A DNA stretch of 64,000 bases from Caldilineaceae bacterium (GTDB lineage Bacteria; Chloroflexota; Anaerolineae; Caldilineales; Caldilineaceae): NCBI GenBank assembly GCA_026989655.1, contig JALSIX010000024.1, forward strand, positions 1 to 64,000. Direction: 5' to 3'. Positions 1 through 9,045 of this stretch are shown here, piece after piece. Made by a program: the position numbers and the translations under genes. The notes beneath the pieces are model-generated. The model had not been told where the DNA came from. It made no database searches and worked only from the letters and a program-made list of their open reading frames with translations. Numbering within the stretch: the stretch's first letter is position 1; the number at the start of each line of letters is the position of its first letter.

Positions 1-359
1 CGTTGCAAGGGCACGACCTCGTGTTCCGTGGACTCCCCCCGACTCCTTTCCCCTCCCGGCCCCCTCGCGCCGGCTGCGGGAACCGGCGCCGAGTTCCCCT
101 CGCTGCCTACAACAAGGTGCACAACCAGGGACAGAGGCTTCTCGAGCCCGCCGTCCGGTGTGGGCCTCCACCATTCCCTGGGCCCTCCATCCGTCGTCGG
201 AACGCCGTGCCTCCCCGCGGAGGAGGCGGAATCCAGGAGAGCCCTTCCCGGGTCGACGAGGCCGGGGCCGGTCCGACAGGGGTGGTGCGGGGTTCCCGCG
301 GGCAGTCGGGGCCAGGGAAGGATGGCAGGGGGCAAGGAGGAAGGCGGAAGAACACACGG
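1..359. other. Gene-free GC-rich stretch at window start
   Basis: No convincing coding region is seen on either strand; the open frames present lack a ribosome binding site and have low-complexity Pro/Gly/Arg composition. The first 30 bases share two short blocks (TGCAAGGGCACG and CTCGTGTTC) with the transcribed leader near 23423-23455. It may be the 3' part of a feature that begins outside the window. Confidence 0.5.
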
Positions 360-390
360 AAAGGGCGAAGGCCCGTGGCCTTCGCCCTTT
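360..390 (-). terminator. Hairpin terminator downstream of the tRNA-Asp genes
   Basis: A perfect 14-bp inverted repeat (arms 360-373 and 377-390, 3-nt loop) lies just past the 3' end of the tRNA pair on the minus strand. Only three T residues end the stem, so the U-tract is short. The position fits a terminator of the tRNA transcript. Confidence 0.65.
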
Positions 391-397
391 CCTCGCG

Positions 398-473
398 TGG
401 CGGGAGCGACGGGATTTGAACCCGCGACCTCCGGCTTGACAGGCCGGTATGCTAACCGCTACACCACGCCCCC
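398..473 (-). tRNA. tRNA-Asp (anticodon GTC), copy 2 of the transcript
   Basis: Reading the minus strand gives a 76-nt cloverleaf. The 7-bp acceptor stem pairs GGGGGCG with CGCTCCC (one G-T pair). The anticodon loop contains GTC (Asp), the T-arm has GGTTCAAATCC, and the 3' CCA is encoded. It is identical to the copy at 517-592 and is probably processed from the same precursor, 43 bp downstream of it. Confidence 0.96.
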
Positions 474-516
474 TCGAATCGCATCATGGGATGACCTTCC
501 AGGTATTCGAAACTCG

Positions 517-592
517 TGGCGGGAGCGACGGGATTTGAACCCGCGACCTCCGGCTTGACAGGCCGGTATGCTAACCGCTACACCACGCCCCC
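517..592 (-). tRNA. tRNA-Asp (anticodon GTC), promoter-proximal copy
   Basis: This 76-nt gene is identical to the copy at 398-473, with anticodon GTC, a full cloverleaf and an encoded CCA end. A good sigma-70 promoter lies about 40 bp upstream on the minus strand. The tandem identical copies may serve gene dosage. Confidence 0.96.
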
Positions 593-632
593 CGGATGCG
601 ATCCGACCAGAGTGGCCTCTGACACGAGGAAC

Positions 633-662
633 ATCGTAGCATCGGCCCCCGAAGAATGTCAA
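633..662 (-). promoter_or_regulatory. Sigma-70 promoter for the tRNA-Asp pair
   Basis: On the minus strand a perfect -35 TTGACA (657-662) is followed after 18 bp by TACGAT (633-638). Transcription would start near 626, about 34 nt before the first tRNA. Confidence 0.7.
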
Positions 663-679
663 ATCGAACCGCCTTGCGC

Positions 680-685
680 TATAAT
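680..685 (+). promoter_or_regulatory. Possible -10 element for the cca gene
   Basis: A perfect TATAAT sits 87 bp before the cca start codon, but no good -35 lies at the usual distance. It is back to back with the tRNA promoter on the other strand. Confidence 0.35.
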
Positions 686-771
686 AGGAACCCGATAGCT
701 CTTCGTCGGGTCCCACGCCTCGCCCATCGACGAGGACGGCCGGCCCAGGCCCATCCATACCTCAACCACCC

Positions 772-2328
772 ATGGAACAGGGGAACGTGTACGCGGAGGA
801 CTGGCCCGACTGGCAGCTCCCATCCGGCTTCCAGCCCGTGGTGGACCATCTTCTGGCCCACCGGGAGCCCATCTACGCGGTGGGCGGCGCGGTGCGGGAC
901 ATGCTCCTGGGCCGTCCCCACCCCCTGACAGACCTGGACCTGGCCCTGGCCGGCCCCGTGCTCCCCCTGGCTCGGAAGGTCGCGGACACCCTGGGCTGGG
1001 CCTTCTACCCCCTGGACCGGGAGCGGGACGTGGCCCGGCTGGTGGATCTCCGGCGGCCGGGCACCCGGCTGGTGTGCGATCTGGCCGCGCTCCGGGGCAC
1101 CATCCAGGAGGACCTGCGCAGCCGAGACTTCACCGTGAACGCCCTGGCCGTGGAGCTCCGACGACACGCGCTCCCCCGCCTCCTGGATGTGGGCCCGGGC
1201 CGCAACGACCTGGCCGCCCGGCGCCTGCGACCGGTGACGGCCCACAGCCTCCTGGACGATCCCGTGCGCATGGTCCGGGCCGTGCGCCTGGCCGCAGAGC
1301 TGGGCTTCTCCCTCACCTCTGAGGCCCGTCTCCAGATCCAGGAACACGCCGCCCAGGTGACCCAGGCCACCCCGGAACGGATCCGGGAGGAGCTGTGGAA
1401 GGCCCTGGCCCTCCCTGAACCCGACGACGTGGTAGAGGCCATGCGGGAGCTCCGGCTCCTCTTTCCCCTTCTGCCAGAGGTGGCCGAGACCGTGGACGTG
1501 CCCCAGAGCCCTCCCCACCACACGGATGTCTACCGCCACACCCTGTTGGCCGTGGGCTATGCCGCCGCGCTGCGGGACTGGCTGCTGGGACAACGGGATC
1601 GCCTGGCCCCGGAGATCCGGGCCCTGCTGGCCCCATGGCGGGAGGACCTGGCCCACCTGGCCCGGGAACGGCTGGCCGATGACCGCCGCCGGGGCCAGTG
1701 GCTGGTCTGGTCCGCGCTCTTCCACGACGTGGGCAAGCCCGCCACCTACGAGGAAGTCGAACGGCGGGGCCAACGGCGTATCCGTTTCCGGGGCCATGCC
1801 GAGGTAGGCGCCCTGATGGTGGAGCAACGCCTCCAGCACCTCCGCTTCAGCCGCCGAGAGGTGACCCTGGCCACCCAGGTGGTCCGCCATCACATGCGCC
1901 CCCTGCTCCTGGAGCAGGACTTCGCCGATCGGCCCATCTCTCGGCGAGCCGCCTTCCGCTTCTTCCAGGCCACCCGGGCCCGCCAGGGCCATCGGCTGGC
2001 CGGCGTGGATGTCCTCCTGTTGGCCCTGGCCGACGCCCAGGCCACCGGAGCGGAACGGCCGCCCCACTGGCCTCGTTTCCTGGCCCGGATGGGCGAGCTG
2101 TTCGCCTACGCCTTCGAGGAACAGCTGCCCCTGGTGCAACCTTTGGTGGACGGCCATACCCTGATGGAGAGCCTGGGCCTGGAGCAAGGCCCCCTGGTGG
2201 GCAAGATCCTTCGGGCCCTGGTAGAGGCCCAGGTCATGGGCCAGATCCACACCCCGGAAGAGGCCCTGGCGTTCGCCCGTTCCTATCTCAAGTCGACAGG
2301 ACACGTCCAACCGGCCAAACCCACATGA
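772..2328 (+). CDS. cca: CCA tRNA nucleotidyltransferase with HD domain
   Basis: This cytoplasmic class II nucleotidyltransferase (518 aa) adds or repairs the 3' CCA end of tRNAs. The N-terminal head domain has the GGAVRD motif (residues 38-43) and the metal-binding DLDLA motif (54-58), and a RDFTVNAL segment follows around residue 118. A C-terminal HD phosphohydrolase domain is seen as LFHDVGKPAT (HD at about 318-319), as in HD-containing CCA enzymes. Some relatives are CC-adding, A-adding or poly(A) polymerases, so the exact base specificity is not settled. No clear Shine-Dalgarno precedes the ATG. The stop codon overlaps the next gene's start (ATGA), so the two are probably translationally coupled. 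Confidence 0.92.
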   Translation: MEQGNVYAEDWPDWQLPSGFQPVVDHLLAHREPIYAVGGAVRDMLLGRPHPLTDLDLALAGPVLPLARKVADTLGWAFYPLDRERDVARLVDLRRPGTRLVCDLAALRGTIQEDLRSRDFTVNALAVELRRHALPRLLDVGPGRNDLAARRLRPVTAHSLLDDPVRMVRAVRLAAELGFSLTSEARLQIQEHAAQVTQATPERIREELWKALALPEPDDVVEAMRELRLLFPLLPEVAETVDVPQSPPHHTDVYRHTLLAVGYAAALRDWLLGQRDRLAPEIRALLAPWREDLAHLARERLADDRRRGQWLVWSALFHDVGKPATYEEVERRGQRRIRFRGHAEVGALMVEQRLQHLRFSRREVTLATQVVRHHMRPLLLEQDFADRPISRRAAFRFFQATRARQGHRLAGVDVLLLALADAQATGAERPPHWPRFLARMGELFAYAFEEQLPLVQPLVDGHTLMESLGLEQGPLVGKILRALVEAQVMGQIHTPEEALAFARSYLKSTGHVQPAKPT

Positions 2329-3809
2329 CCTGTCCCTACCTGGGGCGGCTCGGCAAGGACGGCGAGCCCCAGCCCCCGGAACCCTATCCCAGCTTTGCCC
2401 ATCGCTGTCTGGCCGTAGAGCGGCTGGCCCTCTCCCAGGTGGATCCCGAGATCGTTGGCCTGGAGCACGGCGATCAGATCCTGCTGGGCCACCAGGCCGC
2501 CACCTGCCTGACCCCAGCCTACCCACATTGTCCTCACTATGGCCTCCTCCACCCAGAGGAGGCCCTCCATCCCCAGCCCCGGCCGGAAGGAGCCACGCCC
2601 CCCACGGATGGGATGTTGGAGCTGCCTTCGGCGGCAGGCCCTCCTGGATGGCTGGGACTGGCCGGAGTCCTCTTCGCGCTCTTCCTCTGTGTCGGCTCCC
2701 TGGCCGCGTACGCGGGATGGCAGTGGGTCGGCCGCACCCTGGCCACCCTGGACCAAGGTGCCAGACCATCTACAGAAGGCCCTGGCCAGGTCTTCCTGTT
2801 GGTCACTGCAACACCCCCGGGAACGACCGAGGGTCCCTTACTGCCCACGGACACCCCCACGGCCACCGCGACCCCCACCCCGCCTCCCCTTGTGGAGGAC
2901 GAACAGGCCCGGGTCGAAGGCGCCGGGATCGCCACACCCACACCGCCCCCTCCCCCGCCCGCGGCCCCAGAGCTGGCCACCGCGGTGGCTGAACCCGTGG
3001 TGGTGGCCCCACCCCCGGCGTCTCCTCCGAACATCCTCCTGCCTCCGGCCGGCCCCGAGGCCACGCCCCTCCCCACGGTCATCGTGGTCACCGCCACGCC
3101 GACCCCTGTGTACCCCACACCGGTGGTGGTCTTCCGCGCGGCCCACCAGGCGGTGCCCCCAGGCGAGTGCACCACCGTCTTCTGGGAGGTGGAGAACGCC
3201 CGGGCGGTCTTCTACCAGAACGTGGGCGTCCAGGGCAAGGGCCAGGATCGGGTCTGCCCCCGATATGTGGCCGAGACCCGGACCCTATCGGTCTTGGCCC
3301 TGGACGGCAGCCAACAGGACTACGAGGTGACGGTGGACCTGATCATCCCCACCCCCACCCCGACCCAGACCCCTACCAGCACCCCGGTCCTCACCCCCAC
3401 CCCTACATGGACGCCGGAGAACACGCCCACGGGCACCCCCGCGGCCGTCCGCTTCGGCGTCCAGCTCACGGTGGACGGCGGCAACGTACGGCGCTGTACC
3501 CCCGGAGAGCTCTGTGAGGCCGTGATCCGGGTGGACAACACCGGCGACCTGGCGGATGAGATGTTCGTCAACGCGGCCAATGAGACACCCTGGCCCATCC
3601 GCCTCTGTCGGCCCGACGGCATCTGTGGCGAGACCGTGGTCTCCTTGGGGGTGCCGGCCGGCGGGAACCTGCCGGTGGTCCTGCGCGTCTCCGTGCCCGT
3701 GGACGCGTCCCCGGGGGACTACCGGGTCCGGGTCCAGGCCACCAGCGGGAACTCGGGGCACACGGTCCGCTCCCCGGAGACGGCGGTGCTGTTCCGGGTA
3801 GAGCCCTGA
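2325..3809 (+). CDS. Cys-rich, membrane-anchored protein with TPTP linkers and Ig-like domains
   Basis: This 494-aa protein is of unknown function. A cysteine-rich N-terminus (CPYLG at 3-7, then C28, C61, C69) resembles a motif I recall from Chloroflexota envelope proteins. One membrane helix (about 108-133) follows, then a long Pro/Thr-rich linker. Next comes a beta-rich domain with PGECTTVFWEVEN, a second TPTPTP linker, and a C-terminal CARDB/Ig-like domain with two cysteines near CTPGELCEAVI. The topology suggests a small cytoplasmic zinc- or Fe-S-like head and a large outside stalk. The ATG overlaps the cca stop (ATGA), which decides the start. The link to cca is positional only. Confidence 0.8.
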   Translation: MTCPYLGRLGKDGEPQPPEPYPSFAHRCLAVERLALSQVDPEIVGLEHGDQILLGHQAATCLTPAYPHCPHYGLLHPEEALHPQPRPEGATPPTDGMLELPSAAGPPGWLGLAGVLFALFLCVGSLAAYAGWQWVGRTLATLDQGARPSTEGPGQVFLLVTATPPGTTEGPLLPTDTPTATATPTPPPLVEDEQARVEGAGIATPTPPPPPPAAPELATAVAEPVVVAPPPASPPNILLPPAGPEATPLPTVIVVTATPTPVYPTPVVVFRAAHQAVPPGECTTVFWEVENARAVFYQNVGVQGKGQDRVCPRYVAETRTLSVLALDGSQQDYEVTVDLIIPTPTPTQTPTSTPVLTPTPTWTPENTPTGTPAAVRFGVQLTVDGGNVRRCTPGELCEAVIRVDNTGDLADEMFVNAANETPWPIRLCRPDGICGETVVSLGVPAGGNLPVVLRVSVPVDASPGDYRVRVQATSGNSGHTVRSPETAVLFRVEP

Positions 3810-3861
3810 ACGTCCTCCCCAAGTCCATGCCCAGCATCGCCCAGCGTCCAGAAAAGGACAG

Positions 3862-3891
3862 AAAAACGGGGACTGCGTCGGCAGCCCCCGT
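3862..3891 (-). terminator. Rho-independent terminator of the CDGSH gene
   Basis: An 11-bp stem with one mismatch (arms 3866-3876 and 3881-3891) is followed on the minus strand by TTTTT. It lies 27 bp past the CDGSH stop codon. A second 7-bp hairpin (3902-3908/3914-3920) overlaps that stop codon. Confidence 0.7.
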
Positions 3892-3917
3892 GGCCACGAG
3901 GTGAGCCCCGCCAGGGC

Positions 3918-4109
3918 TCAATCGTCGGAGCCGGCCGAGGCCACAGCCTCCACCACTGCCGGCCCCTTGCCAGGATGGTCCTTGTGGGAGCCGTCGCAGA
4001 AGGGAAAGTTCTTGGAGGCAAAACAGCGGCAGAGGGCGACCTTCTCGCCCGTCTGCAGCTTGACCGTGGTCAGCGGATGATCCGTTCCCTGGGTGACGAT
4101 CTCGGGCAT
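3918..4109 (-). CDS. CDGSH-type [2Fe-2S] iron-sulfur domain protein
   Basis: This small protein (63 aa) is essentially one CDGSH domain. The cluster-binding signature C-R-C-F-A-S-x4-P-F-C-D-G-S-H has three Cys and one His, as in mitoNEET-like proteins. Such proteins bind a redox-active, labile [2Fe-2S] cluster; the cellular role in bacteria is mostly unknown. The ATG at 4109 is chosen because AGGAGGT lies just upstream. The gene is driven by a strong divergent promoter with a TetR-type operator inside it, so it is probably the main target of the TetR regulator at 4524. It ends at a U-tract terminator. Confidence 0.93.
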   Translation of the reverse strand: MPEIVTQGTDHPLTTVKLQTGEKVALCRCFASKNFPFCDGSHKDHPGKGPAVVEAVASAGSDD

Positions 4110-4207
4110 GGCTACCTCCTCTGGACAACCGGTGAAAGGAGAGGATCGGACGAAACCGAGGACGCCTGGAACACGCCCTCGGGTGCCGGACCACCCGGCA
4201 CCGAGAC

Positions 4208-4232
4208 AAAAAGTGGACTGGAGTCCACTTTT
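4208..4232. promoter_or_regulatory. TetR-type operator, site 1 (perfect inverted repeat)
   Basis: The arms AAAAGTGGACT (4209-4219) and AGTCCACTTTT (4222-4232) form an 11-bp perfect inverted repeat with a 2-bp centre. The site overlaps the -35 of the plus-strand promoter and the transcription start of the minus-strand promoter. Its size and symmetry suit a TetR dimer. Confidence 0.7.
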
Positions 4233-4242
4233 CAGGTACAAT
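4214..4242 (+). promoter_or_regulatory. Plus-strand promoter toward tetR
   Basis: TGGACT (4214-4219), 17 bp, then TACAAT (4237-4242). The -35 lies inside operator site 1 and the start point falls in operator site 2, which suggests autoregulation. The leader to the tetR start is about 275 nt; I see no gene in 4270-4523. Confidence 0.55.
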
Positions 4243-4269
4243 CATAGTGGACTTGGGTCCGTTTGTCAA
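4241..4269 (-). promoter_or_regulatory. Minus-strand promoter of the CDGSH gene
   Basis: On the minus strand a perfect TTGACA (4264-4269), a 17-bp spacer and TATGAT (4241-4246). Operator site 2 fills the spacer, the classical position for repression by blocking RNA polymerase. Confidence 0.75.
4246..4264. promoter_or_regulatory. TetR-type operator, site 2 (degenerate copy)
   Basis: AGTGGACTTGGGTCCGTT matches site 1 at 14 of 18 positions and begins 34 bp after the matching part of site 1. It sits between the -35 and -10 of the CDGSH promoter. Confidence 0.6.
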
Positions 4270-4523
4270 CCTGAAGTGGGTGTGGGAAGCCCGGCGATCC
4301 ACCGGCACAGAAGGGCGGGAGACAGGACCGCGAGCAGGGTGTTTCAGGGAGTGGGCGTCGGCTCCGACCGGGGCCCAGGCGGCCACAGGGGCTGGGGGAG
4401 AGCCGCGCCGGGATCGGGCCCCGGGGATGGGACCATGCCCAGAGGCCTGGGAAGCCGCCGGGGTTCCACGGAGATGCGGAGCTCTCCCGCTCTTCGATCT
4501 CTGAAGGACAGGAGAAAGGGCAG

Positions 4524-5192
4524 ATGGCCCAGGAGATCCCCCTGCATGCCATGGAGCCGAGATCGGCCAGGGGCCCTCGGGAGGACGCCCGGGCGAACCG
4601 GGCCCGCATCCTGGCGGCCGCGCAGCAGCTCTTCGAGGAACGGGGCGTGGCCCAGGTCACCATGGCCCAGGTGGCCCAGGCCGCAGGGGTGGGCAAGGGC
4701 ACCCTCTACCGCCACTTCGAACACAAGGGCGCGCTGTGCCGGGCCCTGTTGGACGCGCACTTCCGGGCCCACCAGGACGCGGTGCTGGCCCGTCTCCGGG
4801 CCCTGGCCCAGGAAGGCACCCCGGTTCTGGAACGGCTCCGCTTCTTCCTGCAGGAGAGCGTGGCCTTCATCCACGAACACCTGGCTCTCCTGTGCGAGGT
4901 CCAACGGGCGTACGGCATCAGCCCGGTCGAGGACGCGCCCATGATGCAGTGGCTTCGGCTCACGTTGGCCGGCCTGCTGCGGACGGGGACACGTACCGGT
5001 GAGATCGATCCGGCCCTGGATGTGGACCTGGCCGCGGATCTCCTCCGCGCGCCCCTAACCGCGGCCTACATCCGTCATCTCCACGAACGTTCGGGATATG
5101 GCCTGGACGCGATCGCCCAGGGGATTCTGCGCCTGGTGGAAGGCCTGCGGCCGGCGGCCCGTCCAGGCCAGAGGCTGCCCTCAGGGGGGTGA
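4524..5192 (+). CDS. TetR/AcrR family transcriptional regulator
   Basis: This 222-aa protein has the usual TetR layout. The N-terminal helix-turn-helix covers residues 24-72, including ARILAAAQQLFEERG and GVGKGTLYRHFEHK. The C-terminal all-helical ligand-binding and dimerisation domain has no recognisable ligand signature. A Shine-Dalgarno-like GGAGAAAGGG precedes the ATG. It is divergent from the CDGSH gene, with two related palindromes between them, so it most likely represses that gene and itself. The 3' end overlaps the 3' end of mfd by 12 bp (convergent genes). Confidence 0.9.
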   Translation: MAQEIPLHAMEPRSARGPREDARANRARILAAAQQLFEERGVAQVTMAQVAQAAGVGKGTLYRHFEHKGALCRALLDAHFRAHQDAVLARLRALAQEGTPVLERLRFFLQESVAFIHEHLALLCEVQRAYGISPVEDAPMMQWLRLTLAGLLRTGTRTGEIDPALDVDLAADLLRAPLTAAYIRHLHERSGYGLDAIAQGILRLVEGLRPAARPGQRLPSGG

Positions 5193-8100
5193 TTCCTGGG
5201 CCCCCGCGGGGGCATCCGCCCGGGTCTCCGTCGCGAAGTCTGCGGCCAACCACGACAGGACACGGATCAACGTCTCCTGCCACCGTCCCTCGGTGTCCAC
5301 GGGGATGTAGATGGCCTCCTTGCCCACGTGGATCTCCGCTGCCGGGATCCAGCGGCCCTGGCCTGGGTCCATGTAGCCCAGCCGCGTGCGCAGCCGGTGT
5401 TGGAGATCCCGGCGGTTGTCCTCGGTGAGGCCTGCCCAGTGGATCGCGATCTGGTCTCGCCGGCGGCCGATCTTGGGCACGGCGGCCTGGAGGGCCAGGT
5501 TCTTCACCCGGATCTGGTAGAGAAGGCCCTCCACCGGCCGGGGCACCGACCCGGTCTCCGGATCCTTTCCGAACCGATCCACCAGCTCCTGGCGCATCTC
5601 CTGGAGCTCCACCTCTGTGGTCAGCCCGGCAATCCGTCGGTAGAGCTGGAGGCGAAGGTCCGGATCCGCCACATAGGCCTCTGGGATCTCGGCCGTCACG
5701 GGCAGGTCCAGGGTGATGGGCGGAGCCAGGGGGTTCTCCGGAGAGAAGGGCAGGTCCGGGGGACCCTCCGGCGCCTCGGAGGCTGCGTCCGGGTGTCCGG
5801 CGTCTGCCCGGGGCCGGTCTCGCCGTTTCTCCCGGAGTTCGTTGACCGCCTGGGCCAGCAGCCGAGTGTAGAGATCGAAGCCCACCGCGGCGATCTGGCC
5901 GTGCTGTCGGGTGCCCAACAGCTCGCCAGCCCCTCGGATCTCCAGGTCGCGCATGGCGATCCGAAACCCCGCGCCCAGGGTCTCGCTGCTCTCCAACAGG
6001 GCCTCCAGGCGGCGCCGCGCGTCGAAGGAGAGGGACTTGTGCCGTTCGTAGAGCAGGTAGCAGTAGCCCCGGACCGCGCCCCGGCCCACCCGGCCCCGAA
6101 GCTGGTAGAGCTGGGCCAGGCCGAAGCGGTCGGCCCGGTTGACGATCATGGTGTTGGCCCGCCGAATGTCCAGGCCGTTCTCCACGATGGTGGTGCACAC
6201 CAACACGTCGATCTCCCCGTCCGCGAAGGCCAACATGACCCGTTCCAGCTCCCGTTCGGCCATCTGGCCGTGGGCCACGGCCACCCGGGCCTCGGGCACC
6301 AGCCGCTGGATCCGTCTGGCCAGCATCTGCAGCCCCTGTACCCGGTTGTGGACGAAGAAGACCTGGCCGCCCCGCTCCAGCTCCCGTTGGATGGCCTGGC
6401 GGATGAGGGTCTCATCGTACTCAGACAGGATGGTGCGTACCGGCTGCCTCTCCTGGGGCGGCGTGGTGATGGTGCTCATGTCCCGCACCCCGCTCAGGCT
6501 CATGTGGAGGGTCCGGGGAATGGGCGTGGCGCTCAGGGTGAGAACGTCCACCTGGGTACGGAGCTGTTTGAGCCGCTCCTTGTGGGCCACGCCAAAGCGT
6601 TGTTCCTCATCCACGATCAGCAGTCCCAGGTCCCGGAAGACCACGTCGGCGCTGAGCAGTCGATGGGTGCCGATGACGATGTCCACCGTGCCCTGGGCCA
6701 GGCCCTGGAGGATCCGACGCTGTTGGGCCGGGGTGCGGAACCGGGAGAGCATCTCCACCGCCACGGGGAAACGGGCCAGCCGCTGGCTGAACGTGCGATA
6801 GTGCTGCTGGGCCAACACCGTGGTGGGCACCAGGACGGCCACCTGTTTGCCGTCCACCACCGCTTTGAAGGCTGCCCGAATGGCCACCTCGGTCTTGCCA
6901 TAGCCCACGTCGCCGATGACGATGCGGTCCATGGGGCGAGGCGCCTCCATGTCCCGCTTCACCTCCTGGATGGTCCGAAGCTGGTCCGGCGTCTCCGGAT
7001 AGGGGAAGGTGGCCTCCAGCTCCTCCTGCCAGGGACCATCGGGGCTGAAGGCGTGGCCCTCCACCACCATCCGTGCCGCGTAGAGGGCCAGGAGCTCCTC
7101 GGCCATCTCCTCCACGGCTCGTCGGGCCCGGGCCTTGGTCAACTGCCAGTCCGCGGTGCCCAGCCGGGTCACCACAGGCGGGCGGTTCCCCTCCCCTGGG
7201 CCCACATACCGGCTCAGGCGGTCCGCCTGGTGCACGGGGACGTAGAGCCTGTCCCCGTGGGCGTACGCGATCCGCAGGTACTCCCGGGGCACACCGTCCA
7301 GCTCCAGCTTGACCAGCCCTTCGTAGCGGCCGATGCCGTGCTCGATGTGGACCACGTAGTCGCCGGGCTTGACGTCGGCGAAGAAGAGCTCTGGGGCCAC
7401 CTTGGAAGGGGGTCGGGTGGCTCGGGGGGGCGTGGGCGCCTTCTCCCAGCCGAAGAGCTCGTTGTCTGTCAGGAGGACGAAACCCGTCCCCGGCTCCTGG
7501 CCCCGGAGGATGCACCCCTCGGGGTGGCGGCCGGAGAGCAGGGTGATGCCCGGGGGAGGTCCGGAAGGGAGATCCCCCTGCGGGGTCGGAACCCGACCCG
7601 TCTCCTGCAGATCGGCCTGGAGACGGGCCGCCTGCTGGCTGACGAGCACCACCGGCTCGCCCCGCCGGAGAAACTTGTCCAGATCCCGGAGGAGGACCCG
7701 GGTCTTGCCTGCATAGCGGGGAGATGGGGCAAAGGCCCGGGCCAGCTCCCCGGGCTCGGAAGGGGCCGAGCCATCCAGGCGACCAAAGCCCAGGAGCAGG
7801 GGGCGGTGCTGCGCCAGTGTGGCCAGGAGCGCCGAGACGTCCGCGTGGCTGCTGCGGAACCTCCCGGGGACCTCTCCACCCCGGCGCAGCTCCTGGTAGG
7901 TCCGCTGAGCCGCGGCCTGGGCCTCCTCCATCTCGGCCCGGAGATTGGTCGCATCGTCCACCACCACCAGCGCATGGCCGCCCAGGTAGTCCAGCAGGGT
8001 GGCCGGCCGGGCATAGAGATAGGGAAGGTACCACTCCATGCCCCGGAAGGGGCGCCCTTGGGATAGGGCATCCACCTCCGCCGCGATCTCCTCCCGGATG

Positions 8101-8924
8101 GCCGGGAGGAGCTCCGGATCGTCGAGCACACAGCTCGGGGTTCCGTGGCCCAGTCGCTCCAGGGCCCGGGGCCCATGCCCGGGGAGGGCCTCGCTCCCGG
8201 GCCCGATGTCCACCCGGTCCACGGCATGGACCGTACGCTGGGTGGCCGGGTCGAAGACACGCAGGCCCTCCACCTGGTCGCCGAAGAGATCCACGCGGAT
8301 GGGATGGAGGAGGTTGGGAGGCCAGACGTCCACGATCCCTCCCCGGCGGGCAAAGGTCCCGGGTGCCTCCACCACCTGGGTCTGCTCGTAGCCCATCTCC
8401 ACCCAGGAGCGCAACAGGGCATCCAGATCCACGAAGGCGCCCGCGCGCAGGGGCCGCATGGCCAGGCGGAGCTCTCGGGGCGGCAGGGTGACCTGGAGGA
8501 GCGCGGGAACCGAGGCCACCACCACCGGACCCGGATCCCGGTTCCGGTCCGCCAGCGCGGCCAACACGACGAGCCGTTCCTGGCGGGTGCCATCGGCCCA
8601 CAGGATCCGCTCGTAGGGCAGGGCTTCCGGTGGGGGGAAGTGGAGGAGAGCGCGTCGGTCTGCCTCTGCCCGGGGGAGATAGCTACGCAGGAGATGGATC
8701 CAGCGCTGGGCCTGCTCCCGGGTATCCGTGAGCACCAGGATAGGACCGGGATGTTCCTGGGCCAGGGCGGCCACCACCAACGGCCGCGCGGCCACCAGCA
8801 TCCCCAGGGGTTCCCTGGGGCGCTCCTGGGCAAGGGCCCGAAAGGCCGGGTGACGCCGCAAGGGCTCCACCAGGCCCACGAGACAGACGGGTTGCGGCGC
8901 GCCGTCCGGGGAAGAGGCACACAT
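5181..8924 (-). CDS. mfd: Transcription-repair coupling factor Mfd
   Basis: This superfamily 2 DNA translocase (1247 aa) removes RNA polymerase stalled at lesions and recruits UvrA. It starts with a UvrB-like region ([11 protein letters not shown], '[12 protein letters not shown]'), followed by the RNA-polymerase-interacting segment ([16 protein letters not shown]). The helicase core has Walker [10 protein letters not shown] near residue 670 and the DEEQ box near 770. It then has [25 protein letters not shown] and a TRCF-type C-terminal domain. It is somewhat longer than typical Mfd (about 1150 aa), with an extended segment before the last domain. The ATG at 8924 is chosen over an upstream TTG; no strong ribosome binding site is visible for either. 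Confidence 0.96.
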   Translation of the reverse strand: MCASSPDGAPQPVCLVGLVEPLRRHPAFRALAQERPREPLGMLVAARPLVVAALAQEHPGPILVLTDTREQAQRWIHLLRSYLPRAEADRRALLHFPPPEALPYERILWADGTRQERLVVLAALADRNRDPGPVVVASVPALLQVTLPPRELRLAMRPLRAGAFVDLDALLRSWVEMGYEQTQVVEAPGTFARRGGIVDVWPPNLLHPIRVDLFGDQVEGLRVFDPATQRTVHAVDRVDIGPGSEALPGHGPRALERLGHGTPSCVLDDPELLPAIREEIAAEVDALSQGRPFRGMEWYLPYLYARPATLLDYLGGHALVVVDDATNLRAEMEEAQAAAQRTYQELRRGGEVPGRFRSSHADVSALLATLAQHRPLLLGFGRLDGSAPSEPGELARAFAPSPRYAGKTRVLLRDLDKFLRRGEPVVLVSQQAARLQADLQETGRVPTPQGDLPSGPPPGITLLSGRHPEGCILRGQEPGTGFVLLTDNELFGWEKAPTPPRATRPPSKVAPELFFADVKPGDYVVHIEHGIGRYEGLVKLELDGVPREYLRIAYAHGDRLYVPVHQADRLSRYVGPGEGNRPPVVTRLGTADWQLTKARARRAVEEMAEELLALYAARMVVEGHAFSPDGPWQEELEATFPYPETPDQLRTIQEVKRDMEAPRPMDRIVIGDVGYGKTEVAIRAAFKAVVDGKQVAVLVPTTVLAQQHYRTFSQRLARFPVAVEMLSRFRTPAQQRRILQGLAQGTVDIVIGTHRLLSADVVFRDLGLLIVDEEQRFGVAHKERLKQLRTQVDVLTLSATPIPRTLHMSLSGVRDMSTITTPPQERQPVRTILSEYDETLIRQAIQRELERGGQVFFVHNRVQGLQMLARRIQRLVPEARVAVAHGQMAERELERVMLAFADGEIDVLVCTTIVENGLDIRRANTMIVNRADRFGLAQLYQLRGRVGRGAVRGYCYLLYERHKSLSFDARRRLEALLESSETLGAGFRIAMRDLEIRGAGELLGTRQHGQIAAVGFDLYTRLLAQAVNELREKRRDRPRADAGHPDAASEAPEGPPDLPFSPENPLAPPITLDLPVTAEIPEAYVADPDLRLQLYRRIAGLTTEVELQEMRQELVDRFGKDPETGSVPRPVEGLLYQIRVKNLALQAAVPKIGRRRDQIAIHWAGLTEDNRRDLQHRLRTRLGYMDPGQGRWIPAAEIHVGKEAIYIPVDTEGRWQETLIRVLSWLAADFATETRADAPAGAQESPP

Positions 8925-9045
8925 GGGAGGCAGGAGGCTATATCCGGTCCATCCAGACCCGGTCCATACAGACAGATCATCCACGCAGACACACGCCAAC
9001 GGGGACGACGGCGACTCCGGGCAGGTTCCATCCCCGGAGCCTGAC

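Noticed and set aside
1-359. Possible tmRNA, RNase P or SRP RNA
   Set aside because: None of the conserved core sequences of these RNAs could be recognised.
679-2769. Minus-strand open frame of about 700 codons
   Set aside because: It lies opposite cca and the Cys-rich membrane gene and lacks a start site signal or family motif.
2850-3440. CRISPR-like spacing in the TPTP-coding region
   Set aside because: The short repeats are coding ACC/CCC codons for Pro/Thr linkers; there are no regular direct repeats with unique spacers.
5328-8066. Plus-strand open frame of about 910 codons
   Set aside because: It is antisense to mfd, whose helicase motifs are unambiguous.
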